Assembly (NCBI GenBank): GCA_028274465.1
Contig: CM051458.1
Coordinates: forward strand, 18,553,566-18,617,565
From: Plantago ovata
Taxonomy: Eukaryota > Streptophyta > Magnoliopsida > Lamiales > Plantaginaceae
Direction: 5' to 3'
DNA length: 64,000 bases
Shown: in pieces, positions 21,454-33,176 of the stretch
How the letters are laid out: every line of letters starts with the position of its first letter
Position numbering within the stretch: position 1 is the first letter of the stretch
Translations under genes and position numbers: made by a program
Notes under the pieces: generated by a model
Database searches by the model: none
Seen by the model: only the letters and a program-made list of their open reading frames with translations
Told to the model about the DNA's origin: nothing

Positions 21454-22300
21454 CTAAGTCCCTAGCCAACCCTTCGTCAAGTGGTCAGCCAAGTTTTGTT
21501 GCGACCGAACAAACTCAATGGATATCACCCTATTCATGATTAACTCCCTAATCATGCTATGTCTAACACCCAAGTGTCTAGACTTGTTATTGTAAATTTG
21601 ACTATAAGCTCTAGCCAAGGTGGCAGCACTATCACAACGGATAGAAATAGGTGATATCGGTTTAGGCCATAAAGGAATCTCATACACTAAGTTTCTTAGC
21701 CAATCTGCTTCTTTACCAGCGGCGACTAAGGCTACAAATTCAGATTCCATTGTGGAGTCAGTTATACATGTTGCTTCTTGGAAGCCCATGAAATGGCACC
21801 TCCACCAAGCAAAAACACCCATCCACTTGTAGAGGATTTGTCATAATTATTTACCCAACTAGCATCCATATAACCTTCTAACACCGAAGGAAATCCCACA
21901 TATGACAAACCAAGATTCATAGTACCTTTCAAGTACTTGAATACCCTTGTTATTGCATTCCAATGGTGTCTACTAGGATTGCTAGTAAATCTGCTCAATT
22001 TACCAACCGCATAAGCAATATCCGGTCTAGTGCTAGTCATAGCATACATCAAACAACCTATGGCTCTTGAGTATTCGAGCTGATCCACAGGTTTACCTGT
22101 ATGTGGCATGAACTTTTCTTCAGGATTGAAGGGAGTACTTACCGGAGAACAGTCTTCATGATTGAACTTCTTGAGTATCTTCTCAATGTAATGAGATTGT
22201 GTGATAACAATTCCTTTATTCTCCCGTTTAATCTTGATACCAAGAATAACGTCTACTTCTCCCATATCCTTCATGGAGAACTTTGATGACAGAAATTTTT
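21454..22300 (-). pseudogene. Copia B: end of reverse transcriptase and RNase H
   Basis: The upstream frame begins in the RT segment SMKDMGEVDVILGIKI and passes TRPDIAYAVGKLSRF and the RNase H start DASWVNNYDKSSTSGWVF. A frameshift near 21790 moves it to the second frame with DSTMESEFVALVAAGKEADW, IRCDSAATLARAYS and the C-terminal ADHLTKGW. All three RNase H acidic blocks are recognisable. The N-terminal half of pol is missing because copia A inserted at 22310. Confidence 0.85.
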
Positions 22301-22310
22301 TTGTTCTATT

Positions 22311-24391
22311 TTAAGAAAATATGGTCAGAGTTACCCCTAGGGTACGCAGCGGAATTTCAAAAAATTTCTTAACATACAGGTTAATTGATTATGCATATGT
22401 CGTATATATATAAACACGTCAATTAGAAGACTAACCTTACTTCCAAAGCAGCTTCCAAGTCTTCGTAATAATCCGGTGTATCTTCTCCTTCGCCGAAGTC
22501 GAAGATATCTGCAATACTCTGATTATCTGCAAGACAATAAGAGTTAGTTTCCAGCTCCTACAACCTCAACCTTGGTATCCACGGATGAACAGCCTATCGG
22601 AAGAATGCTAGGATATTCTTTGTTTGACCAAGAAGACGGGGCGGCAATTCCTCCGGTGATGTGGCGCGCGCGGATGACTATAGAGGAGGGGAGAGTTTTT
22701 ATTTTCTCTAAGAAAACTGGGTAGAATGACTGTGAAAGTCTATTGAACTATCTGTCAAAAACTCTCTAATAGTCTACTATATATAGTAGTCAATAGAAGC
22801 CTAAAGCATAAGCAATTAGATTTCGTAAAGGAATAAGAATCTAATTCTTACCGCACAAGGAAATCAATATCAAGTCTAGATTCATTCCCAATCAAATTAA
22901 AACTCAATCAGGAAAATCTAACTTATCCCTTGGACTTCTAATAGAGGAAGGAGTCGAACTCCTTCCCCTATCCAGCCTACGCGCGCGCGCGCGCTCTCCC
23001 AGGGACACTAGGTGGGTCCCGATTTTGGGACCCACTTATAGTTCTAAGGCAATTCAAACTCCAAGTATATTTTGCCATGTGCATATGTTAATTCTAAATT
23101 AACATATCCTTTCAAATCAAACCTCTATTATATTTCCAAAATATAATCTTTAATTGTATTTACATAAAATACTATTAATTAGTCAATTCAATTAATAATT
23201 CCAAATCATTAATTGACCACCAAAGATAATAATTAATTCCAAATCAATTATAATCCATCAATCACAATTAATTCCAAATTAATTGCGATTCCATCTTCAA
23301 GGATATTCTGATAGGCTGAATCACCACATAGTGTGACCCATAGGGCCTCATCGTATCAAGCAAGTCCTAGACTACGCAACATGGAATTCCTAGACGGTTC
23401 CATTTCAATATCAATACATGAGGACGTTTGAGAGGTTTCTCAAAGCAAACCCTTTCGTTGCGAAGTCTGTTGCGCTCAACGCGACGATGGTAACGTCCCT
23501 TCATCTGACTTGCTCGAATGCATCTAGGATCGATGAAGTGTCTATCCCAATAATACATCCACCGGCGTCTCAGGGAGTTGCTTGGTTAAGATATACTTAT
23601 GACCATCATAATATATCATTTGCACTGGCCAGTGACTTTACCAACACAACTATGCAGACTATGAGCAGTACTCTCCTGTGCTACACTTGAGAGATGAATC
23701 CTTCACAGAATCACTTATCATCCCCATTTGTATGTAGCCATAATCCTCGGTCGTGTCTTAGGTCAGCTGCTTATTCAGAGCTGACATCGACGGGTCCGCC
23801 AAGGATATGGGGCAACAAATATGATGATAAAGTCCTGTAAGTACAAAGGACGACTGACATCACTTCGACAACTTACCGGTTCCCATAGACACTTCGGTGT
23901 AGAGTATACATCGATGGGAGTGTCCGGTGGGTACTTCCATTGTTCGATAATCCTTCTTCGAACAACTATGCGCAGTTATGGGAACGTTTCTCGATTGTCC
24001 AACAATCCGTTCCGTGGCCGTGGGATCGGCTCACACTTGCTCCAACAAGTATAACCTCCACGCATACTAGTCTCGTCTAGTTCATTCAGACCCCTACATC
24101 CGAGATGAACCTCGACTAGGGAGAGTTTGGGATAGATGATAACTCACATAGCTCACACTATCTGTGTGATCGGTCATCTATCCGAGGGGACATGTTTAAT
24201 ATCAATACAAACAGTAATAGAGATATGACATGCTGCATGCCTGGTGTAATATAAATATGAAAGCGATACTCAATAGTAAAAGCAACAAACATATATTATA
24301 TTACGTTGACCTGTGTAATAGTACATATATGCCCTCTATAAGGGCACTATGCCCTTAGTAAGGACTGTCTCTAGGACATATACACTATCAA
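22311..24391 (-). repeat. 3' LTR of copia A copy 2
   Basis: About 2.08 kb and nearly identical to the inverted LTR at 3736-5817. In sense it starts TGATAGTG at 24391. The expected terminal TTACA has drifted (TTAAAA at about 22308-22314). Confidence 0.9.
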
Positions 24392-24403
24392 TCTCCCACT
24401 TGG
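24392..24403 (-). promoter_or_regulatory. Polypurine tract of copia A copy 2
   Basis: In sense CAAGTGGGAGAT, identical to the tract at 3724-3735. Confidence 0.75.
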
Positions 24404-24539
24404 ACTAGAGCCAGTCACCTTTATGCCTAATACCCAGATTAGCATAATGTCTTAAGTGGACTTCCACTGATAAGACCTTGGTGAAAGGATCTGCCACGTT
24501 GTCCGTGGTAGAGACACATTCTATACTAACTTCTCTTCT

Positions 24540-26390
24540 ATCTATAATCTAAAGTATAACGTGATATTTTCTAAGTACATGTTTGTTCTTGTTTGTAGAT
24601 CTAGGCTCCCTAGCTTGAGCGACGGCGCTCGTATTGTCACAATAAATCGTTATTGGACTAGGAGCAGGAACAACCCTTAATTCCTTCAAGAACTCTGAAA
24701 TCTAGACAGCTTCTTTCGATGCTTCTGATGCAACAATGTACTCGGCTTCTGTGGATGAGTCAGCAACCGTGGCTTGCTTAGAACTCTTCCAACAGACAGC
24801 TCCTCCGTTCAATTTGAATACGTATCCTGTCTGTGACTTAAAGTCATCAGGATCTGATTCAAATCCAGCGTCGACAGACCCAGACATCTTTAATTCTGGT
24901 TCTCCACCAAACACCAAGAACATCTCTTTAGTCCGTCGAAGGTACTTAAGAATGTTCTTTACAACAGTCCAGTGAGGTACTCCTGGATTCTGTTGGTGTC
25001 GACAAGTGACACTAAGCGCATATGCCACATCGGGCCTTGTGCAATTCATTGCATACATTATAGACCCTACTGCCGAAGCATAGGGCACACGACTCATTGC
25101 ATTTCTTTCTTCATCAGTTTTAGGACCATCCTTAACTGATAAGACAATCCCATGCCTAGCTGGGAGAAAGCCTCTCTTTGAGTCGTCCATCTTATAACGC
25201 TTCAGTATTTTGTCGATGTAGGTGGACTATGTCATACCTAACATCCCCTTGGATCTATCTCTAAAGATCTTGATCCCTAGGATGTAGTTCGCTTCACCCA
25301 AGTCCTTCATCGAGAAGGTACTTGATAACCAAACTTTAGTCTCTTCTAGCATAGAGACATTGTTTCCCATGATCAAAATGTCATCAACATTGATGATCAT
25401 GAAAACAACTCCTTTGTCGCCGTGTCTAGCGTAGACACAGGGATCTTCCTTGCTTCTGATGAAGTCAAACAATTTGACAGCTTCATCAAAGAGGATATTC
25501 CAGCTCCTTGACGCTTGCTTTAGCCCATAGATGGATCTTTGTAATTTGCATACAGCAGTTGGCCTGGTTTTACTAATAAAACCTTCCGGCTGTACCATAT
25601 AGACCTCTTCTTCAAGGTTTCCATTGAGGAAGGCAGTCTTCACATCCATCTGCCAGATGTCATAATCATAGTAGGCAGCTATCGCAAGTAGAATTCGAAT
25701 GGACTTCAATTTTGCTACCGGTGAAAAGGTTTCATCGTAATCGATGCCATACCTTTGCGTGTAGCCCTTCGCCACAAGCCTAGCTTTGTGCGTTTGTACC
25801 TTGCCATCGGCATCTGTCTTTCGTTTAAAGACCCATTTGCACCCAATAGGTCTAACCCCTTGGGGCAAGTCTACCAAGTTCCAAACTTGGTTCTGGTACA
25901 TTGAATTCATTTCTAATTCCATGGCCTCTTGCCATTTGTCTGAGTCAATATCAATTATTGCCTCTTTGTAGGTCTCGGGATCTTCCCGATCTGATAAGCC
26001 GACATCAAGTTCACTGATGTCTTCAATCATAAGGCTTTGCTTCTGAGGTCCTTTTAGGATCCTCTTCGACCTACGGAGCTCGACTTGTTCTGGTGCTTTT
26101 CTTTTCTGGCTTCGTGTAACACGAACATTATCAGTGGGTACTGATGCAGATGGTCGCGGGGCGCGACTCTGTTCCCTTGCGGGAGGCTGCTCTTGTGCAA
26201 CTTGTTGCACAGGTTGGTTGACAACGGGTTCTATTGGTGTGGTTTCAACTGTTGATCTAATCACAGGACTCCCACTGACTATGACATTCCTAGAAAGTGT
26301 CATATCATCAACCTTGTCTGCTTCGAAAGCTCCCATTGAACTTGAGTCCAAATCAGAAGATTTAGAGACCTCATGTTCGCGCGTGTCAAG
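24540..26390 (-). pseudogene. Copia A copy 2: linker, reverse transcriptase and RNase H
   Basis: One frame runs from 26351 to about 24545 but carries nonsense codons: TAG at 25227 (after MLGMT, where copy 1 has Gln) and TAG at 24702 (where copy 1 has Trp), with another stop near the C-terminus. RT blocks are as in copy 1, and this copy keeps the QPEGFISKTRP to YGLKQASRSWN stretch that copy 1 lost. The catalytic box reads INVDDILIMG: the Tyr of YVDD has become Asn. RNase H follows with DSSTEAEYIVAS. A one-base deletion near 26391 separates it from integrase. Confidence 0.9.
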
Positions 26391-27110
26391 TCTTGAATTT
26401 CTTCAAGTTCTATCATGTCATCTAACCTCTCTTCTTCGAGGTATTCAACTTCTAAGAACTTGACGTTTCTAGATATGATCACCTTGTGATCTTCAGCATG
26501 ATAGAATTCATAGCCTCTTGTCTGACGAGGATAGCCTATGAAATATACTTTGACACCCTTGGCATCTAACTTATCAGTGAGCATCAGTTTGACTATCGCA
26601 GGACAACCCCAAGGTCTAAGATAGCCCAGTGAGGGCTTCTTCCCCTTCCATAACTCATAAGGAGTTTTCTCCACTGATTTAGATGGTACACGGTTCAGAA
26701 TGTAGATTGCAGTTTGTAGTGCATATCCCCACAGATATTTTGGAAGAGTCGAGAATCCGATCATTGATCTTACCATGTCTAACAGGGTTCGATTCCTCCT
26801 CTCAGACACACCATTTAACTGTGATGTTCCAAGAGGAGTCCATTGCGATTGAATTCCATTTTCCTTCAAGTAGTCGATAAATTCTTCACTAAGGTATTCA
26901 CCTCCTCGGTCTGATCGAAGAGTGACTATCCTTAGTTCAATTCATTCTCGACCTCATTCCTAAACTCCTTGAATTTCCCAAAGGTCTCGGATTTATTCTT
27001 CATAAGATAAATATATCCATACCTTGAGAAATCGTCAGTAAAGGTAACGAAGTAAGGATAACCCCCACGCACATGGACTTTAAAGTCCACATACATCGGT
27101 ATGTATGAGC
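26300..27110 (-). pseudogene. Copia A copy 2: integrase core
   Basis: The frame from 26869 holds [20 protein letters not shown] with the catalytic Glu, the C-terminal [19 protein letters not shown] and the [13 protein letters not shown] segment. The first catalytic block IHTDVCG ends the preceding frame at 27080, where a short deletion removes the GPFK segment seen in copy 1. A further indel is needed between about 27080 and 26870. Confidence 0.87.
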
Positions 27111-28078
27111 TCTAAGCAGCGAGTGGCACGAACACCTTGTCCAACAAAAGGTTTGTTCGTCATCTTACCCTTAACACATGATTTGCATGTACCATATGAT
27201 TCAAAATCAAATGGTTCTAAGTAGTCCAACTTCCTTAGTCTTTGAATCCGTGTTTCATTGATATGGCCTAGCCGACAATGCCATAGATAAGATGGATTAT
27301 TCTTTCTACTTGAAGACGGTTGTTTGTTATGTATTTGAAATAAAGGTAGACTACTTTGCAAAATATATAAACCATTCACCAAGCGAGCCTTTCCATAATA
27401 CTGATCATTTAATGAAAAATAACAAGTATTATTCGCAAATCGAAAGGAAAAACACATATTGTCTAACAATGGAATGGAAATAATATTTCTGACAATGGAT
27501 GGAACAAAATAAACATTATCAAGTTCTAAACATTGTCCCGAAGGTAAATCTATCTTGCTGCGTCCAACGCGTTTGGCTTCAACTGGATTGCCGTTCCCAA
27601 TATGCAAGTCGATTTCACCTTGCTTGACTAGCCTGTGATCAATTAGCCCCTGCACATTATTACAAATGTGTGAGCCACAGGCTGTATCTAATACCCAACT
27701 ATTTGAGTCAAAAGTAGTCATGTTCATTTCAATAACAAACATACATGAACCAGAAGCCGGTGGCTTCTTAGCTTGATCTGCCCTAACCTTAGGGCAATCT
27801 TTCTTCCAATGTCCTTTCTGCTTACAGAAAAGACATTCATCTGTGCGCACCCTTCCGCTTCTATTGAACTTCCTTTTCTGGTTCGGACGCTTAGGTTTAT
27901 CACTCCAAGTGTTAGTCTTGGCTCCCGTCTTTCCCTTACCCTTAGCACCTTTGTTTCTCGGGTTTGGGTTAGACGGTTGCCCAACAAGCATGATCGACTT
28001 TTCCTTCTTAGGAAGAGTTTGATCATATGTCTTCAGCAGATTATGAAGTTTAGGCAGTGTTACGTCCTTCGCATTCAT
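27080..28078 (-). pseudogene. Copia A copy 2: gag C-terminus, protease and integrase zinc finger
   Basis: A 332-codon open stretch. A basic region (GKGKTGAKTNTW, PKRPNQKRKF) precedes a classical CX2CX4HX4C knuckle, CLFCKQKGHWKKDC. The protease active site follows as WVLDTACGSHICN, with DTA in place of the more common DSG/DTG. The GAG-pre-integrase domain ends in the HHCC finger (WHCRLGHIN and CKSCVKGK). This stretch is intact, but it is cut off from gag upstream by a TAG at 28097 and from the integrase core downstream by a shift. Confidence 0.9.
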
Positions 28079-28096
28079 CGTGTAATTAATGATGAA

Positions 28097-28669
28097 CTAC
28101 GAATACGAATTCGGCAATGATTGAAGGACAAAGATCACCATGATATTGTTCTCTAGCTTAACGCCGGCATCGGCAAGCTTTTCAAAGAGACCAATCATTT
28201 TAAGAACATGTTCAGACATGTTCCCTCCTTCACTGAGCTTGCATCTGTGTCTCTCTTTGATCAAATCAAATTCAACACTTCTAATTGTCGTCTTAAAGAG
28301 CGACTCAAGATGCTTCAGCATCTCATACGGCAACATGCTCTCATGTTGCCTTTGCAGCTCATTGCTCATTGCCGCCAGCATAATACACTGCGCGGATCTA
28401 GCATCCTCAAGATGCTTATCAGACTTTGCCTTGTTGGCTTGATTCCAAGCGGCAACCTGATCGGCAGTCTGATTTTCGGGGCACACGGGAATGACCTCGT
28501 CCAAGACGTACTCAATCTTTTTGTACCTCAGCACCAAACGTATATTCCTGATCCAATCTAGGAAGTTTGGTCCGGTCAAAATTTGCTTCTCTAAGACAGC
28601 ACGGAGCGAGATACCCGCTATTTCTAATATCCTAAGGAGAAATAATATAGAACGAAAATAATAAATCAA
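28097..28669 (-). pseudogene. Copia A copy 2: gag (capsid region)
   Basis: Copia-type gag: LTGPNFLDWIRNIRLVLRYK, then AAWNQANKAKSDKHLEDAR, CIMLAAMSNELQRQ, and the KERHRCKLSEGGNMSEHVLKM block, to LQSLPNSYS. It ends at a TAG (28097-28099) where the frame continues directly into 28078, so a nonsense mutation is likely. The true start codon is unclear; the homologous part begins around residue 20 of the open stretch. Confidence 0.85.
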
Positions 28670-29876
28670 CTATTGAAATATTATTTCTAAATACACAGTC
28701 AACATAACTAAACAACAAGGTCAGCTGTTTAGCTCCCACTATTTTCACATATGTTTGCCCCCACAACAAACATACGGGTAATGTCCAACAAGTTACCGAA
28801 GTGGCCAAGATCCAATCCATACTATGTTATACTCCAACGGGGGCTGGTCGCATAGCATAATATGACCGGTAGGACTATCCAATTGCGTCACGCAACTCTT
28901 GGTTGTTAAATCTAATTTAACCCGATGCCCTACATACTATACCTATCGAGGTCGCTAGATACAATATGCAGTAAGTCATAACCACAGGCTTACTCTAATC
29001 TGACGATCACTGCCAGTCTGTAAGACGAGGTCGCCAATACAAGAAACGCAATGAAAGTTCAGAATTAAAGCACCCTATGGAAAGCATCTCAGAAATACAT
29101 ACATATATATATTTCTGTACTTATATTAGTTGGGGCTTGTAGCTTGAGGGTTGTTATCAGTCATCTACAAACAAATAAGGGCGCCGCCTACCCATCATGC
29201 ATGAACGGTCTACACGTAATGGATGCCGCCTATCCATTCTAGTTCTAAACGCGGTCAAGCACGTAATGGGTGCGGCCTACCCATACATAAATATGCGGTC
29301 CGACATATAAGAGGGCGCCGCCTACCCTCGCATGCATAGCGGTCGAACGGGAATGTAAAATACTTGGTATTTAAATATGCATTGTCAAACAATAGCATAT
29401 CGAGCATATGAAACAAGTAGTAGCCTATGTGGATGACAAATGACTTCATAATTTCATTATGAAAATTATAATCCCATACTTATAATCTCTATGAAATAAT
29501 TGAAAATTTGGACTAGATTGAAAAATCGAAAATTCTATTGACCAAGTAGCAATTTTCAAAAACCCGAAGGACTTAATTGTAATTTTTGAAACCATGGAGG
29601 TGTTAAATCTAAAATTCAAAAGTAGAAGGACTAATTTGTAATAAACAATAAATTGATAAATTACAAATAAGCCCTTTAACTTTATACTAATTAAATTTAA
29701 CCCCTCTAGTTAAAACAATTATAATTAAATCATATTTATATTCCAAACATAAAATTCAATCCTCAAAACTTTCAAAATTCGATTTTGGGTCCAACCCGAA
29801 AAATATATATATTTATTAAAACCTGGGACGGGATCCCGTCCCCACGGTGCCTGCGGCCCCGGGATCCCGTCCCCAC
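28670..29876 (-). other. Long leader of copia A copy 2
   Basis: About 1.2 kb between gag and the partial 5' LTR. No protein recognised. It contains the hairpin series at 29179-29344 and AT-rich sequence. Near the LTR junction GGGATCCCGTCCCCACG occurs twice (about 29829-29846 and 29860-29876). A normal PBS next to an LTR end is not visible, so the segment next to 29877 has been rearranged or replaced. Confidence 0.55.
29179..29344 (-). repeat. Four tandem 44 bp units, each with a small hairpin
   Basis: Each unit has a stem around GCSGCCT, followed by the word (G/A)CGGTC after roughly 12-18 bases. Plus-strand stems are GGG/CCC (29179-29193), TGGAT/ATCCA (29220-29236), TGGGT/ACCCA (29267-29283) and GAGGG/CCCTC (29311-29329). 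The stem bases differ between units, yet pairing is kept. Confidence 0.75.
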
Positions 29877-30415
29877 GTCAATTAGGAGACTAACCTTACT
29901 TCCAAAGCAGCTTCCAAGTCTTCGTAATAATCCGGTGTATCTTCTCCTTCGCCGAAGTCGAAGATATATGCAATACTCTGATTATCTGCAAGACAATAAG
30001 AGTTAATTTCCAGCTCCTAGAACCTCAACCTTGGTATCCACGGATGAACAGCCTATCGGAAGAATGCTAGGATATTCTTTGTTTGACCAAGAAGACGGGG
30101 CGGCAATTCCTCCGGTGAGGTGGCGCACGCGGATGACTATAGAAGAGGGGAGAGTTTTTATTTTCTCTAAGAAAACTGCGTAGAATGACTGTGAAAGTCT
30201 ATTGAACTGTCTGTCAAAAACTCTCTAATAGTCTACTATATATAGTAGTCAATAGAAGCCTAAAGCATAAGCAATTAGACTTCGTAAAGGAATAAGAATC
30301 TAATTCTTATCGCACAAGGAAACCAATATCAAGTCTATATTCATTCTCAATCAAATTAAAACTCAATCAGGAAAATCTAACTTATCCCTTGGACTTCTAA
30401 TAGAGGAAGGAGTTG
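29877..30415 (-). repeat. Fragment of 5' LTR of copia A copy 2
   Basis: Matches 22410-22950 of the 3' LTR at very high identity and in the same orientation, including the TATA palindrome (30233-30248). It lacks the terminal 100 bp on the inner side. On the outer side it stops in the GAGGAAGGAGTTGAA segment, where the Athila-like LTR begins. Confidence 0.88.
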
Positions 30416-31648
30416 AATAAATTTGTAATTAGCCAAAGGCAATCCACAACTACACGAAAACCGTAGTGTAGCAGTAGAATGACTCGAGTGTCGTTCTCTC
30501 AGGACTATACTAGCTTTATCAAATCTAATTAAGAATATAAAACAGCAGATAGAAAGCAATAGAGGGTTTCAAGCAGATAATGGAGATTGGTGATAGTATG
30601 GTCCTTCTTAACATAATGGGTCGATAATCATGCATAAATTCCTCGGTCTTGCATAGAGATATTTGAATCAATCTAGTGTCCTGTTGCAAGTATTAAGCAC
30701 TACGAAGATAATTTGGTCTGACTTATCAACAACTAACGTCCTAATGTGTTCCGTAATTATTCAACACTACGAAGATAATTGGTCTGATGGTCGACAAGTG
30801 TCCAAGTGTGCATAATGATCAATACAACATACGAAAATTTTGGTTACAACTGATCAACGAAATAAAGCAATGACACGGAGTATAATGCGCGATATAGCCA
30901 TTAGCATGATTATCTTCCCTCGCTAAGAATTCACATACTACCACCAACGATAAGTTTAGCTACTCATAATAGGCATGCAATCAATAGAAATCATAGAAGA
31001 AAACATATTGAATGAAGATAAAATAAGTAGATAAAAACTGTAAGATACAAAGTTACCGAAGGTTGTCAATCTCCGGATGATTGCGATCCTACGCGCTCCA
31101 ATCTGCTATGAAAAAGTATCCCCTAAGCTATGGAACTCCCAGGACAGGCCCCGGAAAGTTCCTACCTAAAACTATAGAGAGAGGTGAGAAAGTAGGCTTG
31201 GAAAGATATGATTTTCGGAGAGAAAACTGAGCACTATATATAGGCCCCGAATTATCTCTGGGGCGGTTCGCCTCTGGCTGGGGCGGTTCGCCCCCCAGTA
31301 TTTCGCGGAATTTCCGCGTTTTTCGACGCGGAATTGGATTTCTTCACCTTTTCGGATCGGTTTATGACTTCTAGTAGCCTTCTAACCTCCAGATTCGGCC
31401 CCTAGACTCCAAATCCTATCTGGAAACCTTCAGATACTCCAAATAGGCTTCTGGAACACCAATTCCTTGTAGACTTCAATATAATTGCCCGGTAATCTCC
31501 GAATTTCAACCAAAACCTGTAAAATAAAATCTAAAGGGAAACATGACACTATTCTAATAAATGTACTAAAATATAGCTAAATTAACATAGAGGATAGCTA
31601 AAATAGGTGAAAAAGACTCGAATGAAAGTGTAAAATACACATTCATCA
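30416..31648 (-). repeat. 3' LTR of Athila-like copy 1
   Basis: Direct repeat of 37943-39184, missing the outermost 28 bp or so (TGATGAACGTG start) where it meets the copia A LTR fragment. The inner end is ACATTCATCA at 31648. It contains the TATA box 31234-31243 and, upstream of it in sense, palindromes at 31260-31274 and 31280-31294. Confidence 0.9.
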
Positions 31649-31666
31649 AACTCCCCAAACCGAACC
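31649..31666 (-). promoter_or_regulatory. Polypurine tract of Athila-like copy 1
   Basis: In sense GGTTTGGGGAGTT directly before the LTR. The identical tract precedes the LTR of the second copy at 43224-43235. Confidence 0.8.
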
Positions 31667-33176
31667 TTTGCTTGTCCTCAAGCAACTAAGCTAGACTCTA
31701 ATACAAAAAACATGCAAGACTCAAAAATGGAGTTTCATGCCAAATAAAACGAACTAATCTACTGAATCTACCAAATAACATATGAATAAAAACCATATAA
31801 ATCAAAGCATGAATATAGGTTGAAGAATACCTCAATTGACTTATACACATCCACATAAGCACTTATGTCAAGACAAGATAGTCTCTCGTAACATTCTCTA
31901 CCTGGACCTAGTCAGTGACGACGTAATGAGCATGCTAAGATACGAATGGTTGTCCCGTGCCTATGAAACTGAGGGCTTACTGCTGTTCCACCATGTTAAG
32001 ACTTTTCCTCAAAAGAGGTCGAACCAGTACTGGCTCTCATCAAACGAAGGAGGGTTCCCTATAAAAGATAACACTCCCCTATTCTACCCATCTCTCAAGT
32101 AAAGTCTTAAGCTATTCACCACTTCCTGAATGGCAGGACGAGGGTGGTCTAGAACAGATGATACTCAAGACAAAAAAGATAAAAAATAGAAAAACACGAT
32201 TACGAACAATACGAAAAATGGAAAAGACTCAAAACTTTGCTAAAACTGCTCTTGGCTTTCTTTTTTGGACCCTTCTTTGCTTTTTTTTTTGGGGTCTTCT
32301 TTTCTTTTTTTTTTTCTTTCTTTTTCTTTCCAGATTCTTTTTTCTTTTTTCTGGAATCTTTCTTTCTTTTTTTTTTTCCGATTTTTTAGCCAGCAGTAGC
32401 ATAACAAAAAGAGAAAAATGACTCACACGACTTCCCCAAACCTATTCGAAAGAATAGGTTGGAGTACAAAATTTACGGAAAAGGTAAAATAAACTCACGA
32501 TATGAAAATGAAAAACAGAAACAAGTCTATGATGGTGTAACCCCCTCCCCAAACCTATTCGGAAGAATAGGTTATAAACAAAGGATCACACAACCTCACA
32601 CTACCTCCTTCCTAGGCATTTAGCAATCTCAAAGCATGGTGAAGACTTGTTGCCTCTTAGGTACATAATTACTCGGGAAAACAACCATAAGACCCTAACA
32701 TGCATCATCCTATTATAAAGGCCTTCGTGAACCGCAGTAGAGAAAACACCACTAAGTGATGTCGAGACTATCATGCTTAACTAAGTGCAATACATAAATG
32801 TGACAAGCCAAGCGAGAAAAACCTCAAACAAATTCATAGAGATGAAGCAGACGATTAATGGCATAGCTAGTTGATCTACCCAATAAAAAATTTCAAAAAA
32901 TTCAGCAATAAACTCCATATAAAACATGCAAGACTATCCTAGGATGAATGCAACCTAAAAATCTAAGAAAGCAGTAAACGTGCAAATGCAAATGCAAACA
33001 AAGAACAAGATACTAATCGACACAAAGCCAACAAAACTTAACATCATGGTTCACATCCCATCCCCCTTACGATTCTTAAACTAGCCCCTAGCAAAAGAGA
33101 ATGAGTAATAAGAAGTGATACTAGATGTTACCGAAGGGTTTGGCCTCGGTCGGCTGAGAGTGGACATGTGGAAGGA
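31667..33176 (-). other. Non-coding 3' region of Athila-like copy 1
   Basis: Between ORF2 and the PPT. It includes a long pyrimidine-rich run on the plus strand (about 32255-32390; purine-rich in sense) and two hairpins, AACCTATTC/GAATAGGTT, at 32439-32460 and 32552-32573. Each hairpin is followed in sense by TTTGGGGA. Short frames here are Phe- or Lys-rich products of the homopurine run. Confidence 0.7.

Larger units (their letters stand above)
20283..22310 (-). mobile_element. Copia family B, 3' portion
   Basis: A second Ty1/copia family on the minus strand: end of RT, RNase H, 3' untranslated region, PPT and part of the 3' LTR, which the gap truncates. Its RT is interrupted at 22310 by the LTR of copia A copy 2. 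The 5' part of the element was not found beyond copy 2. Its protein differs clearly from family A. Confidence 0.85.
22311..30415 (-). mobile_element. Copia family A, copy 2 (nearly full, 5' LTR fragmentary)
   Basis: Minus-strand order from high to low coordinates: partial 5' LTR (29877-30415), long leader, gag, zinc finger and protease, integrase, RT, RNase H, PPT and 3' LTR (22311-24391). It is inserted in copia B on its 3' side. On its 5' side the LTR is cut where the Athila-like element begins. Nonsense changes and small deletions interrupt the polyprotein. The missing inner 5' LTR end and PBS suggest a rearrangement at about 29830-29877. Confidence 0.88.

Noticed and set aside
32158-32421. 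Phe- and Lys-rich frames at 32158-32421 and 42417-42800
   Set aside because: Produced by the homopurine/homopyrimidine run of the Athila 3' region.
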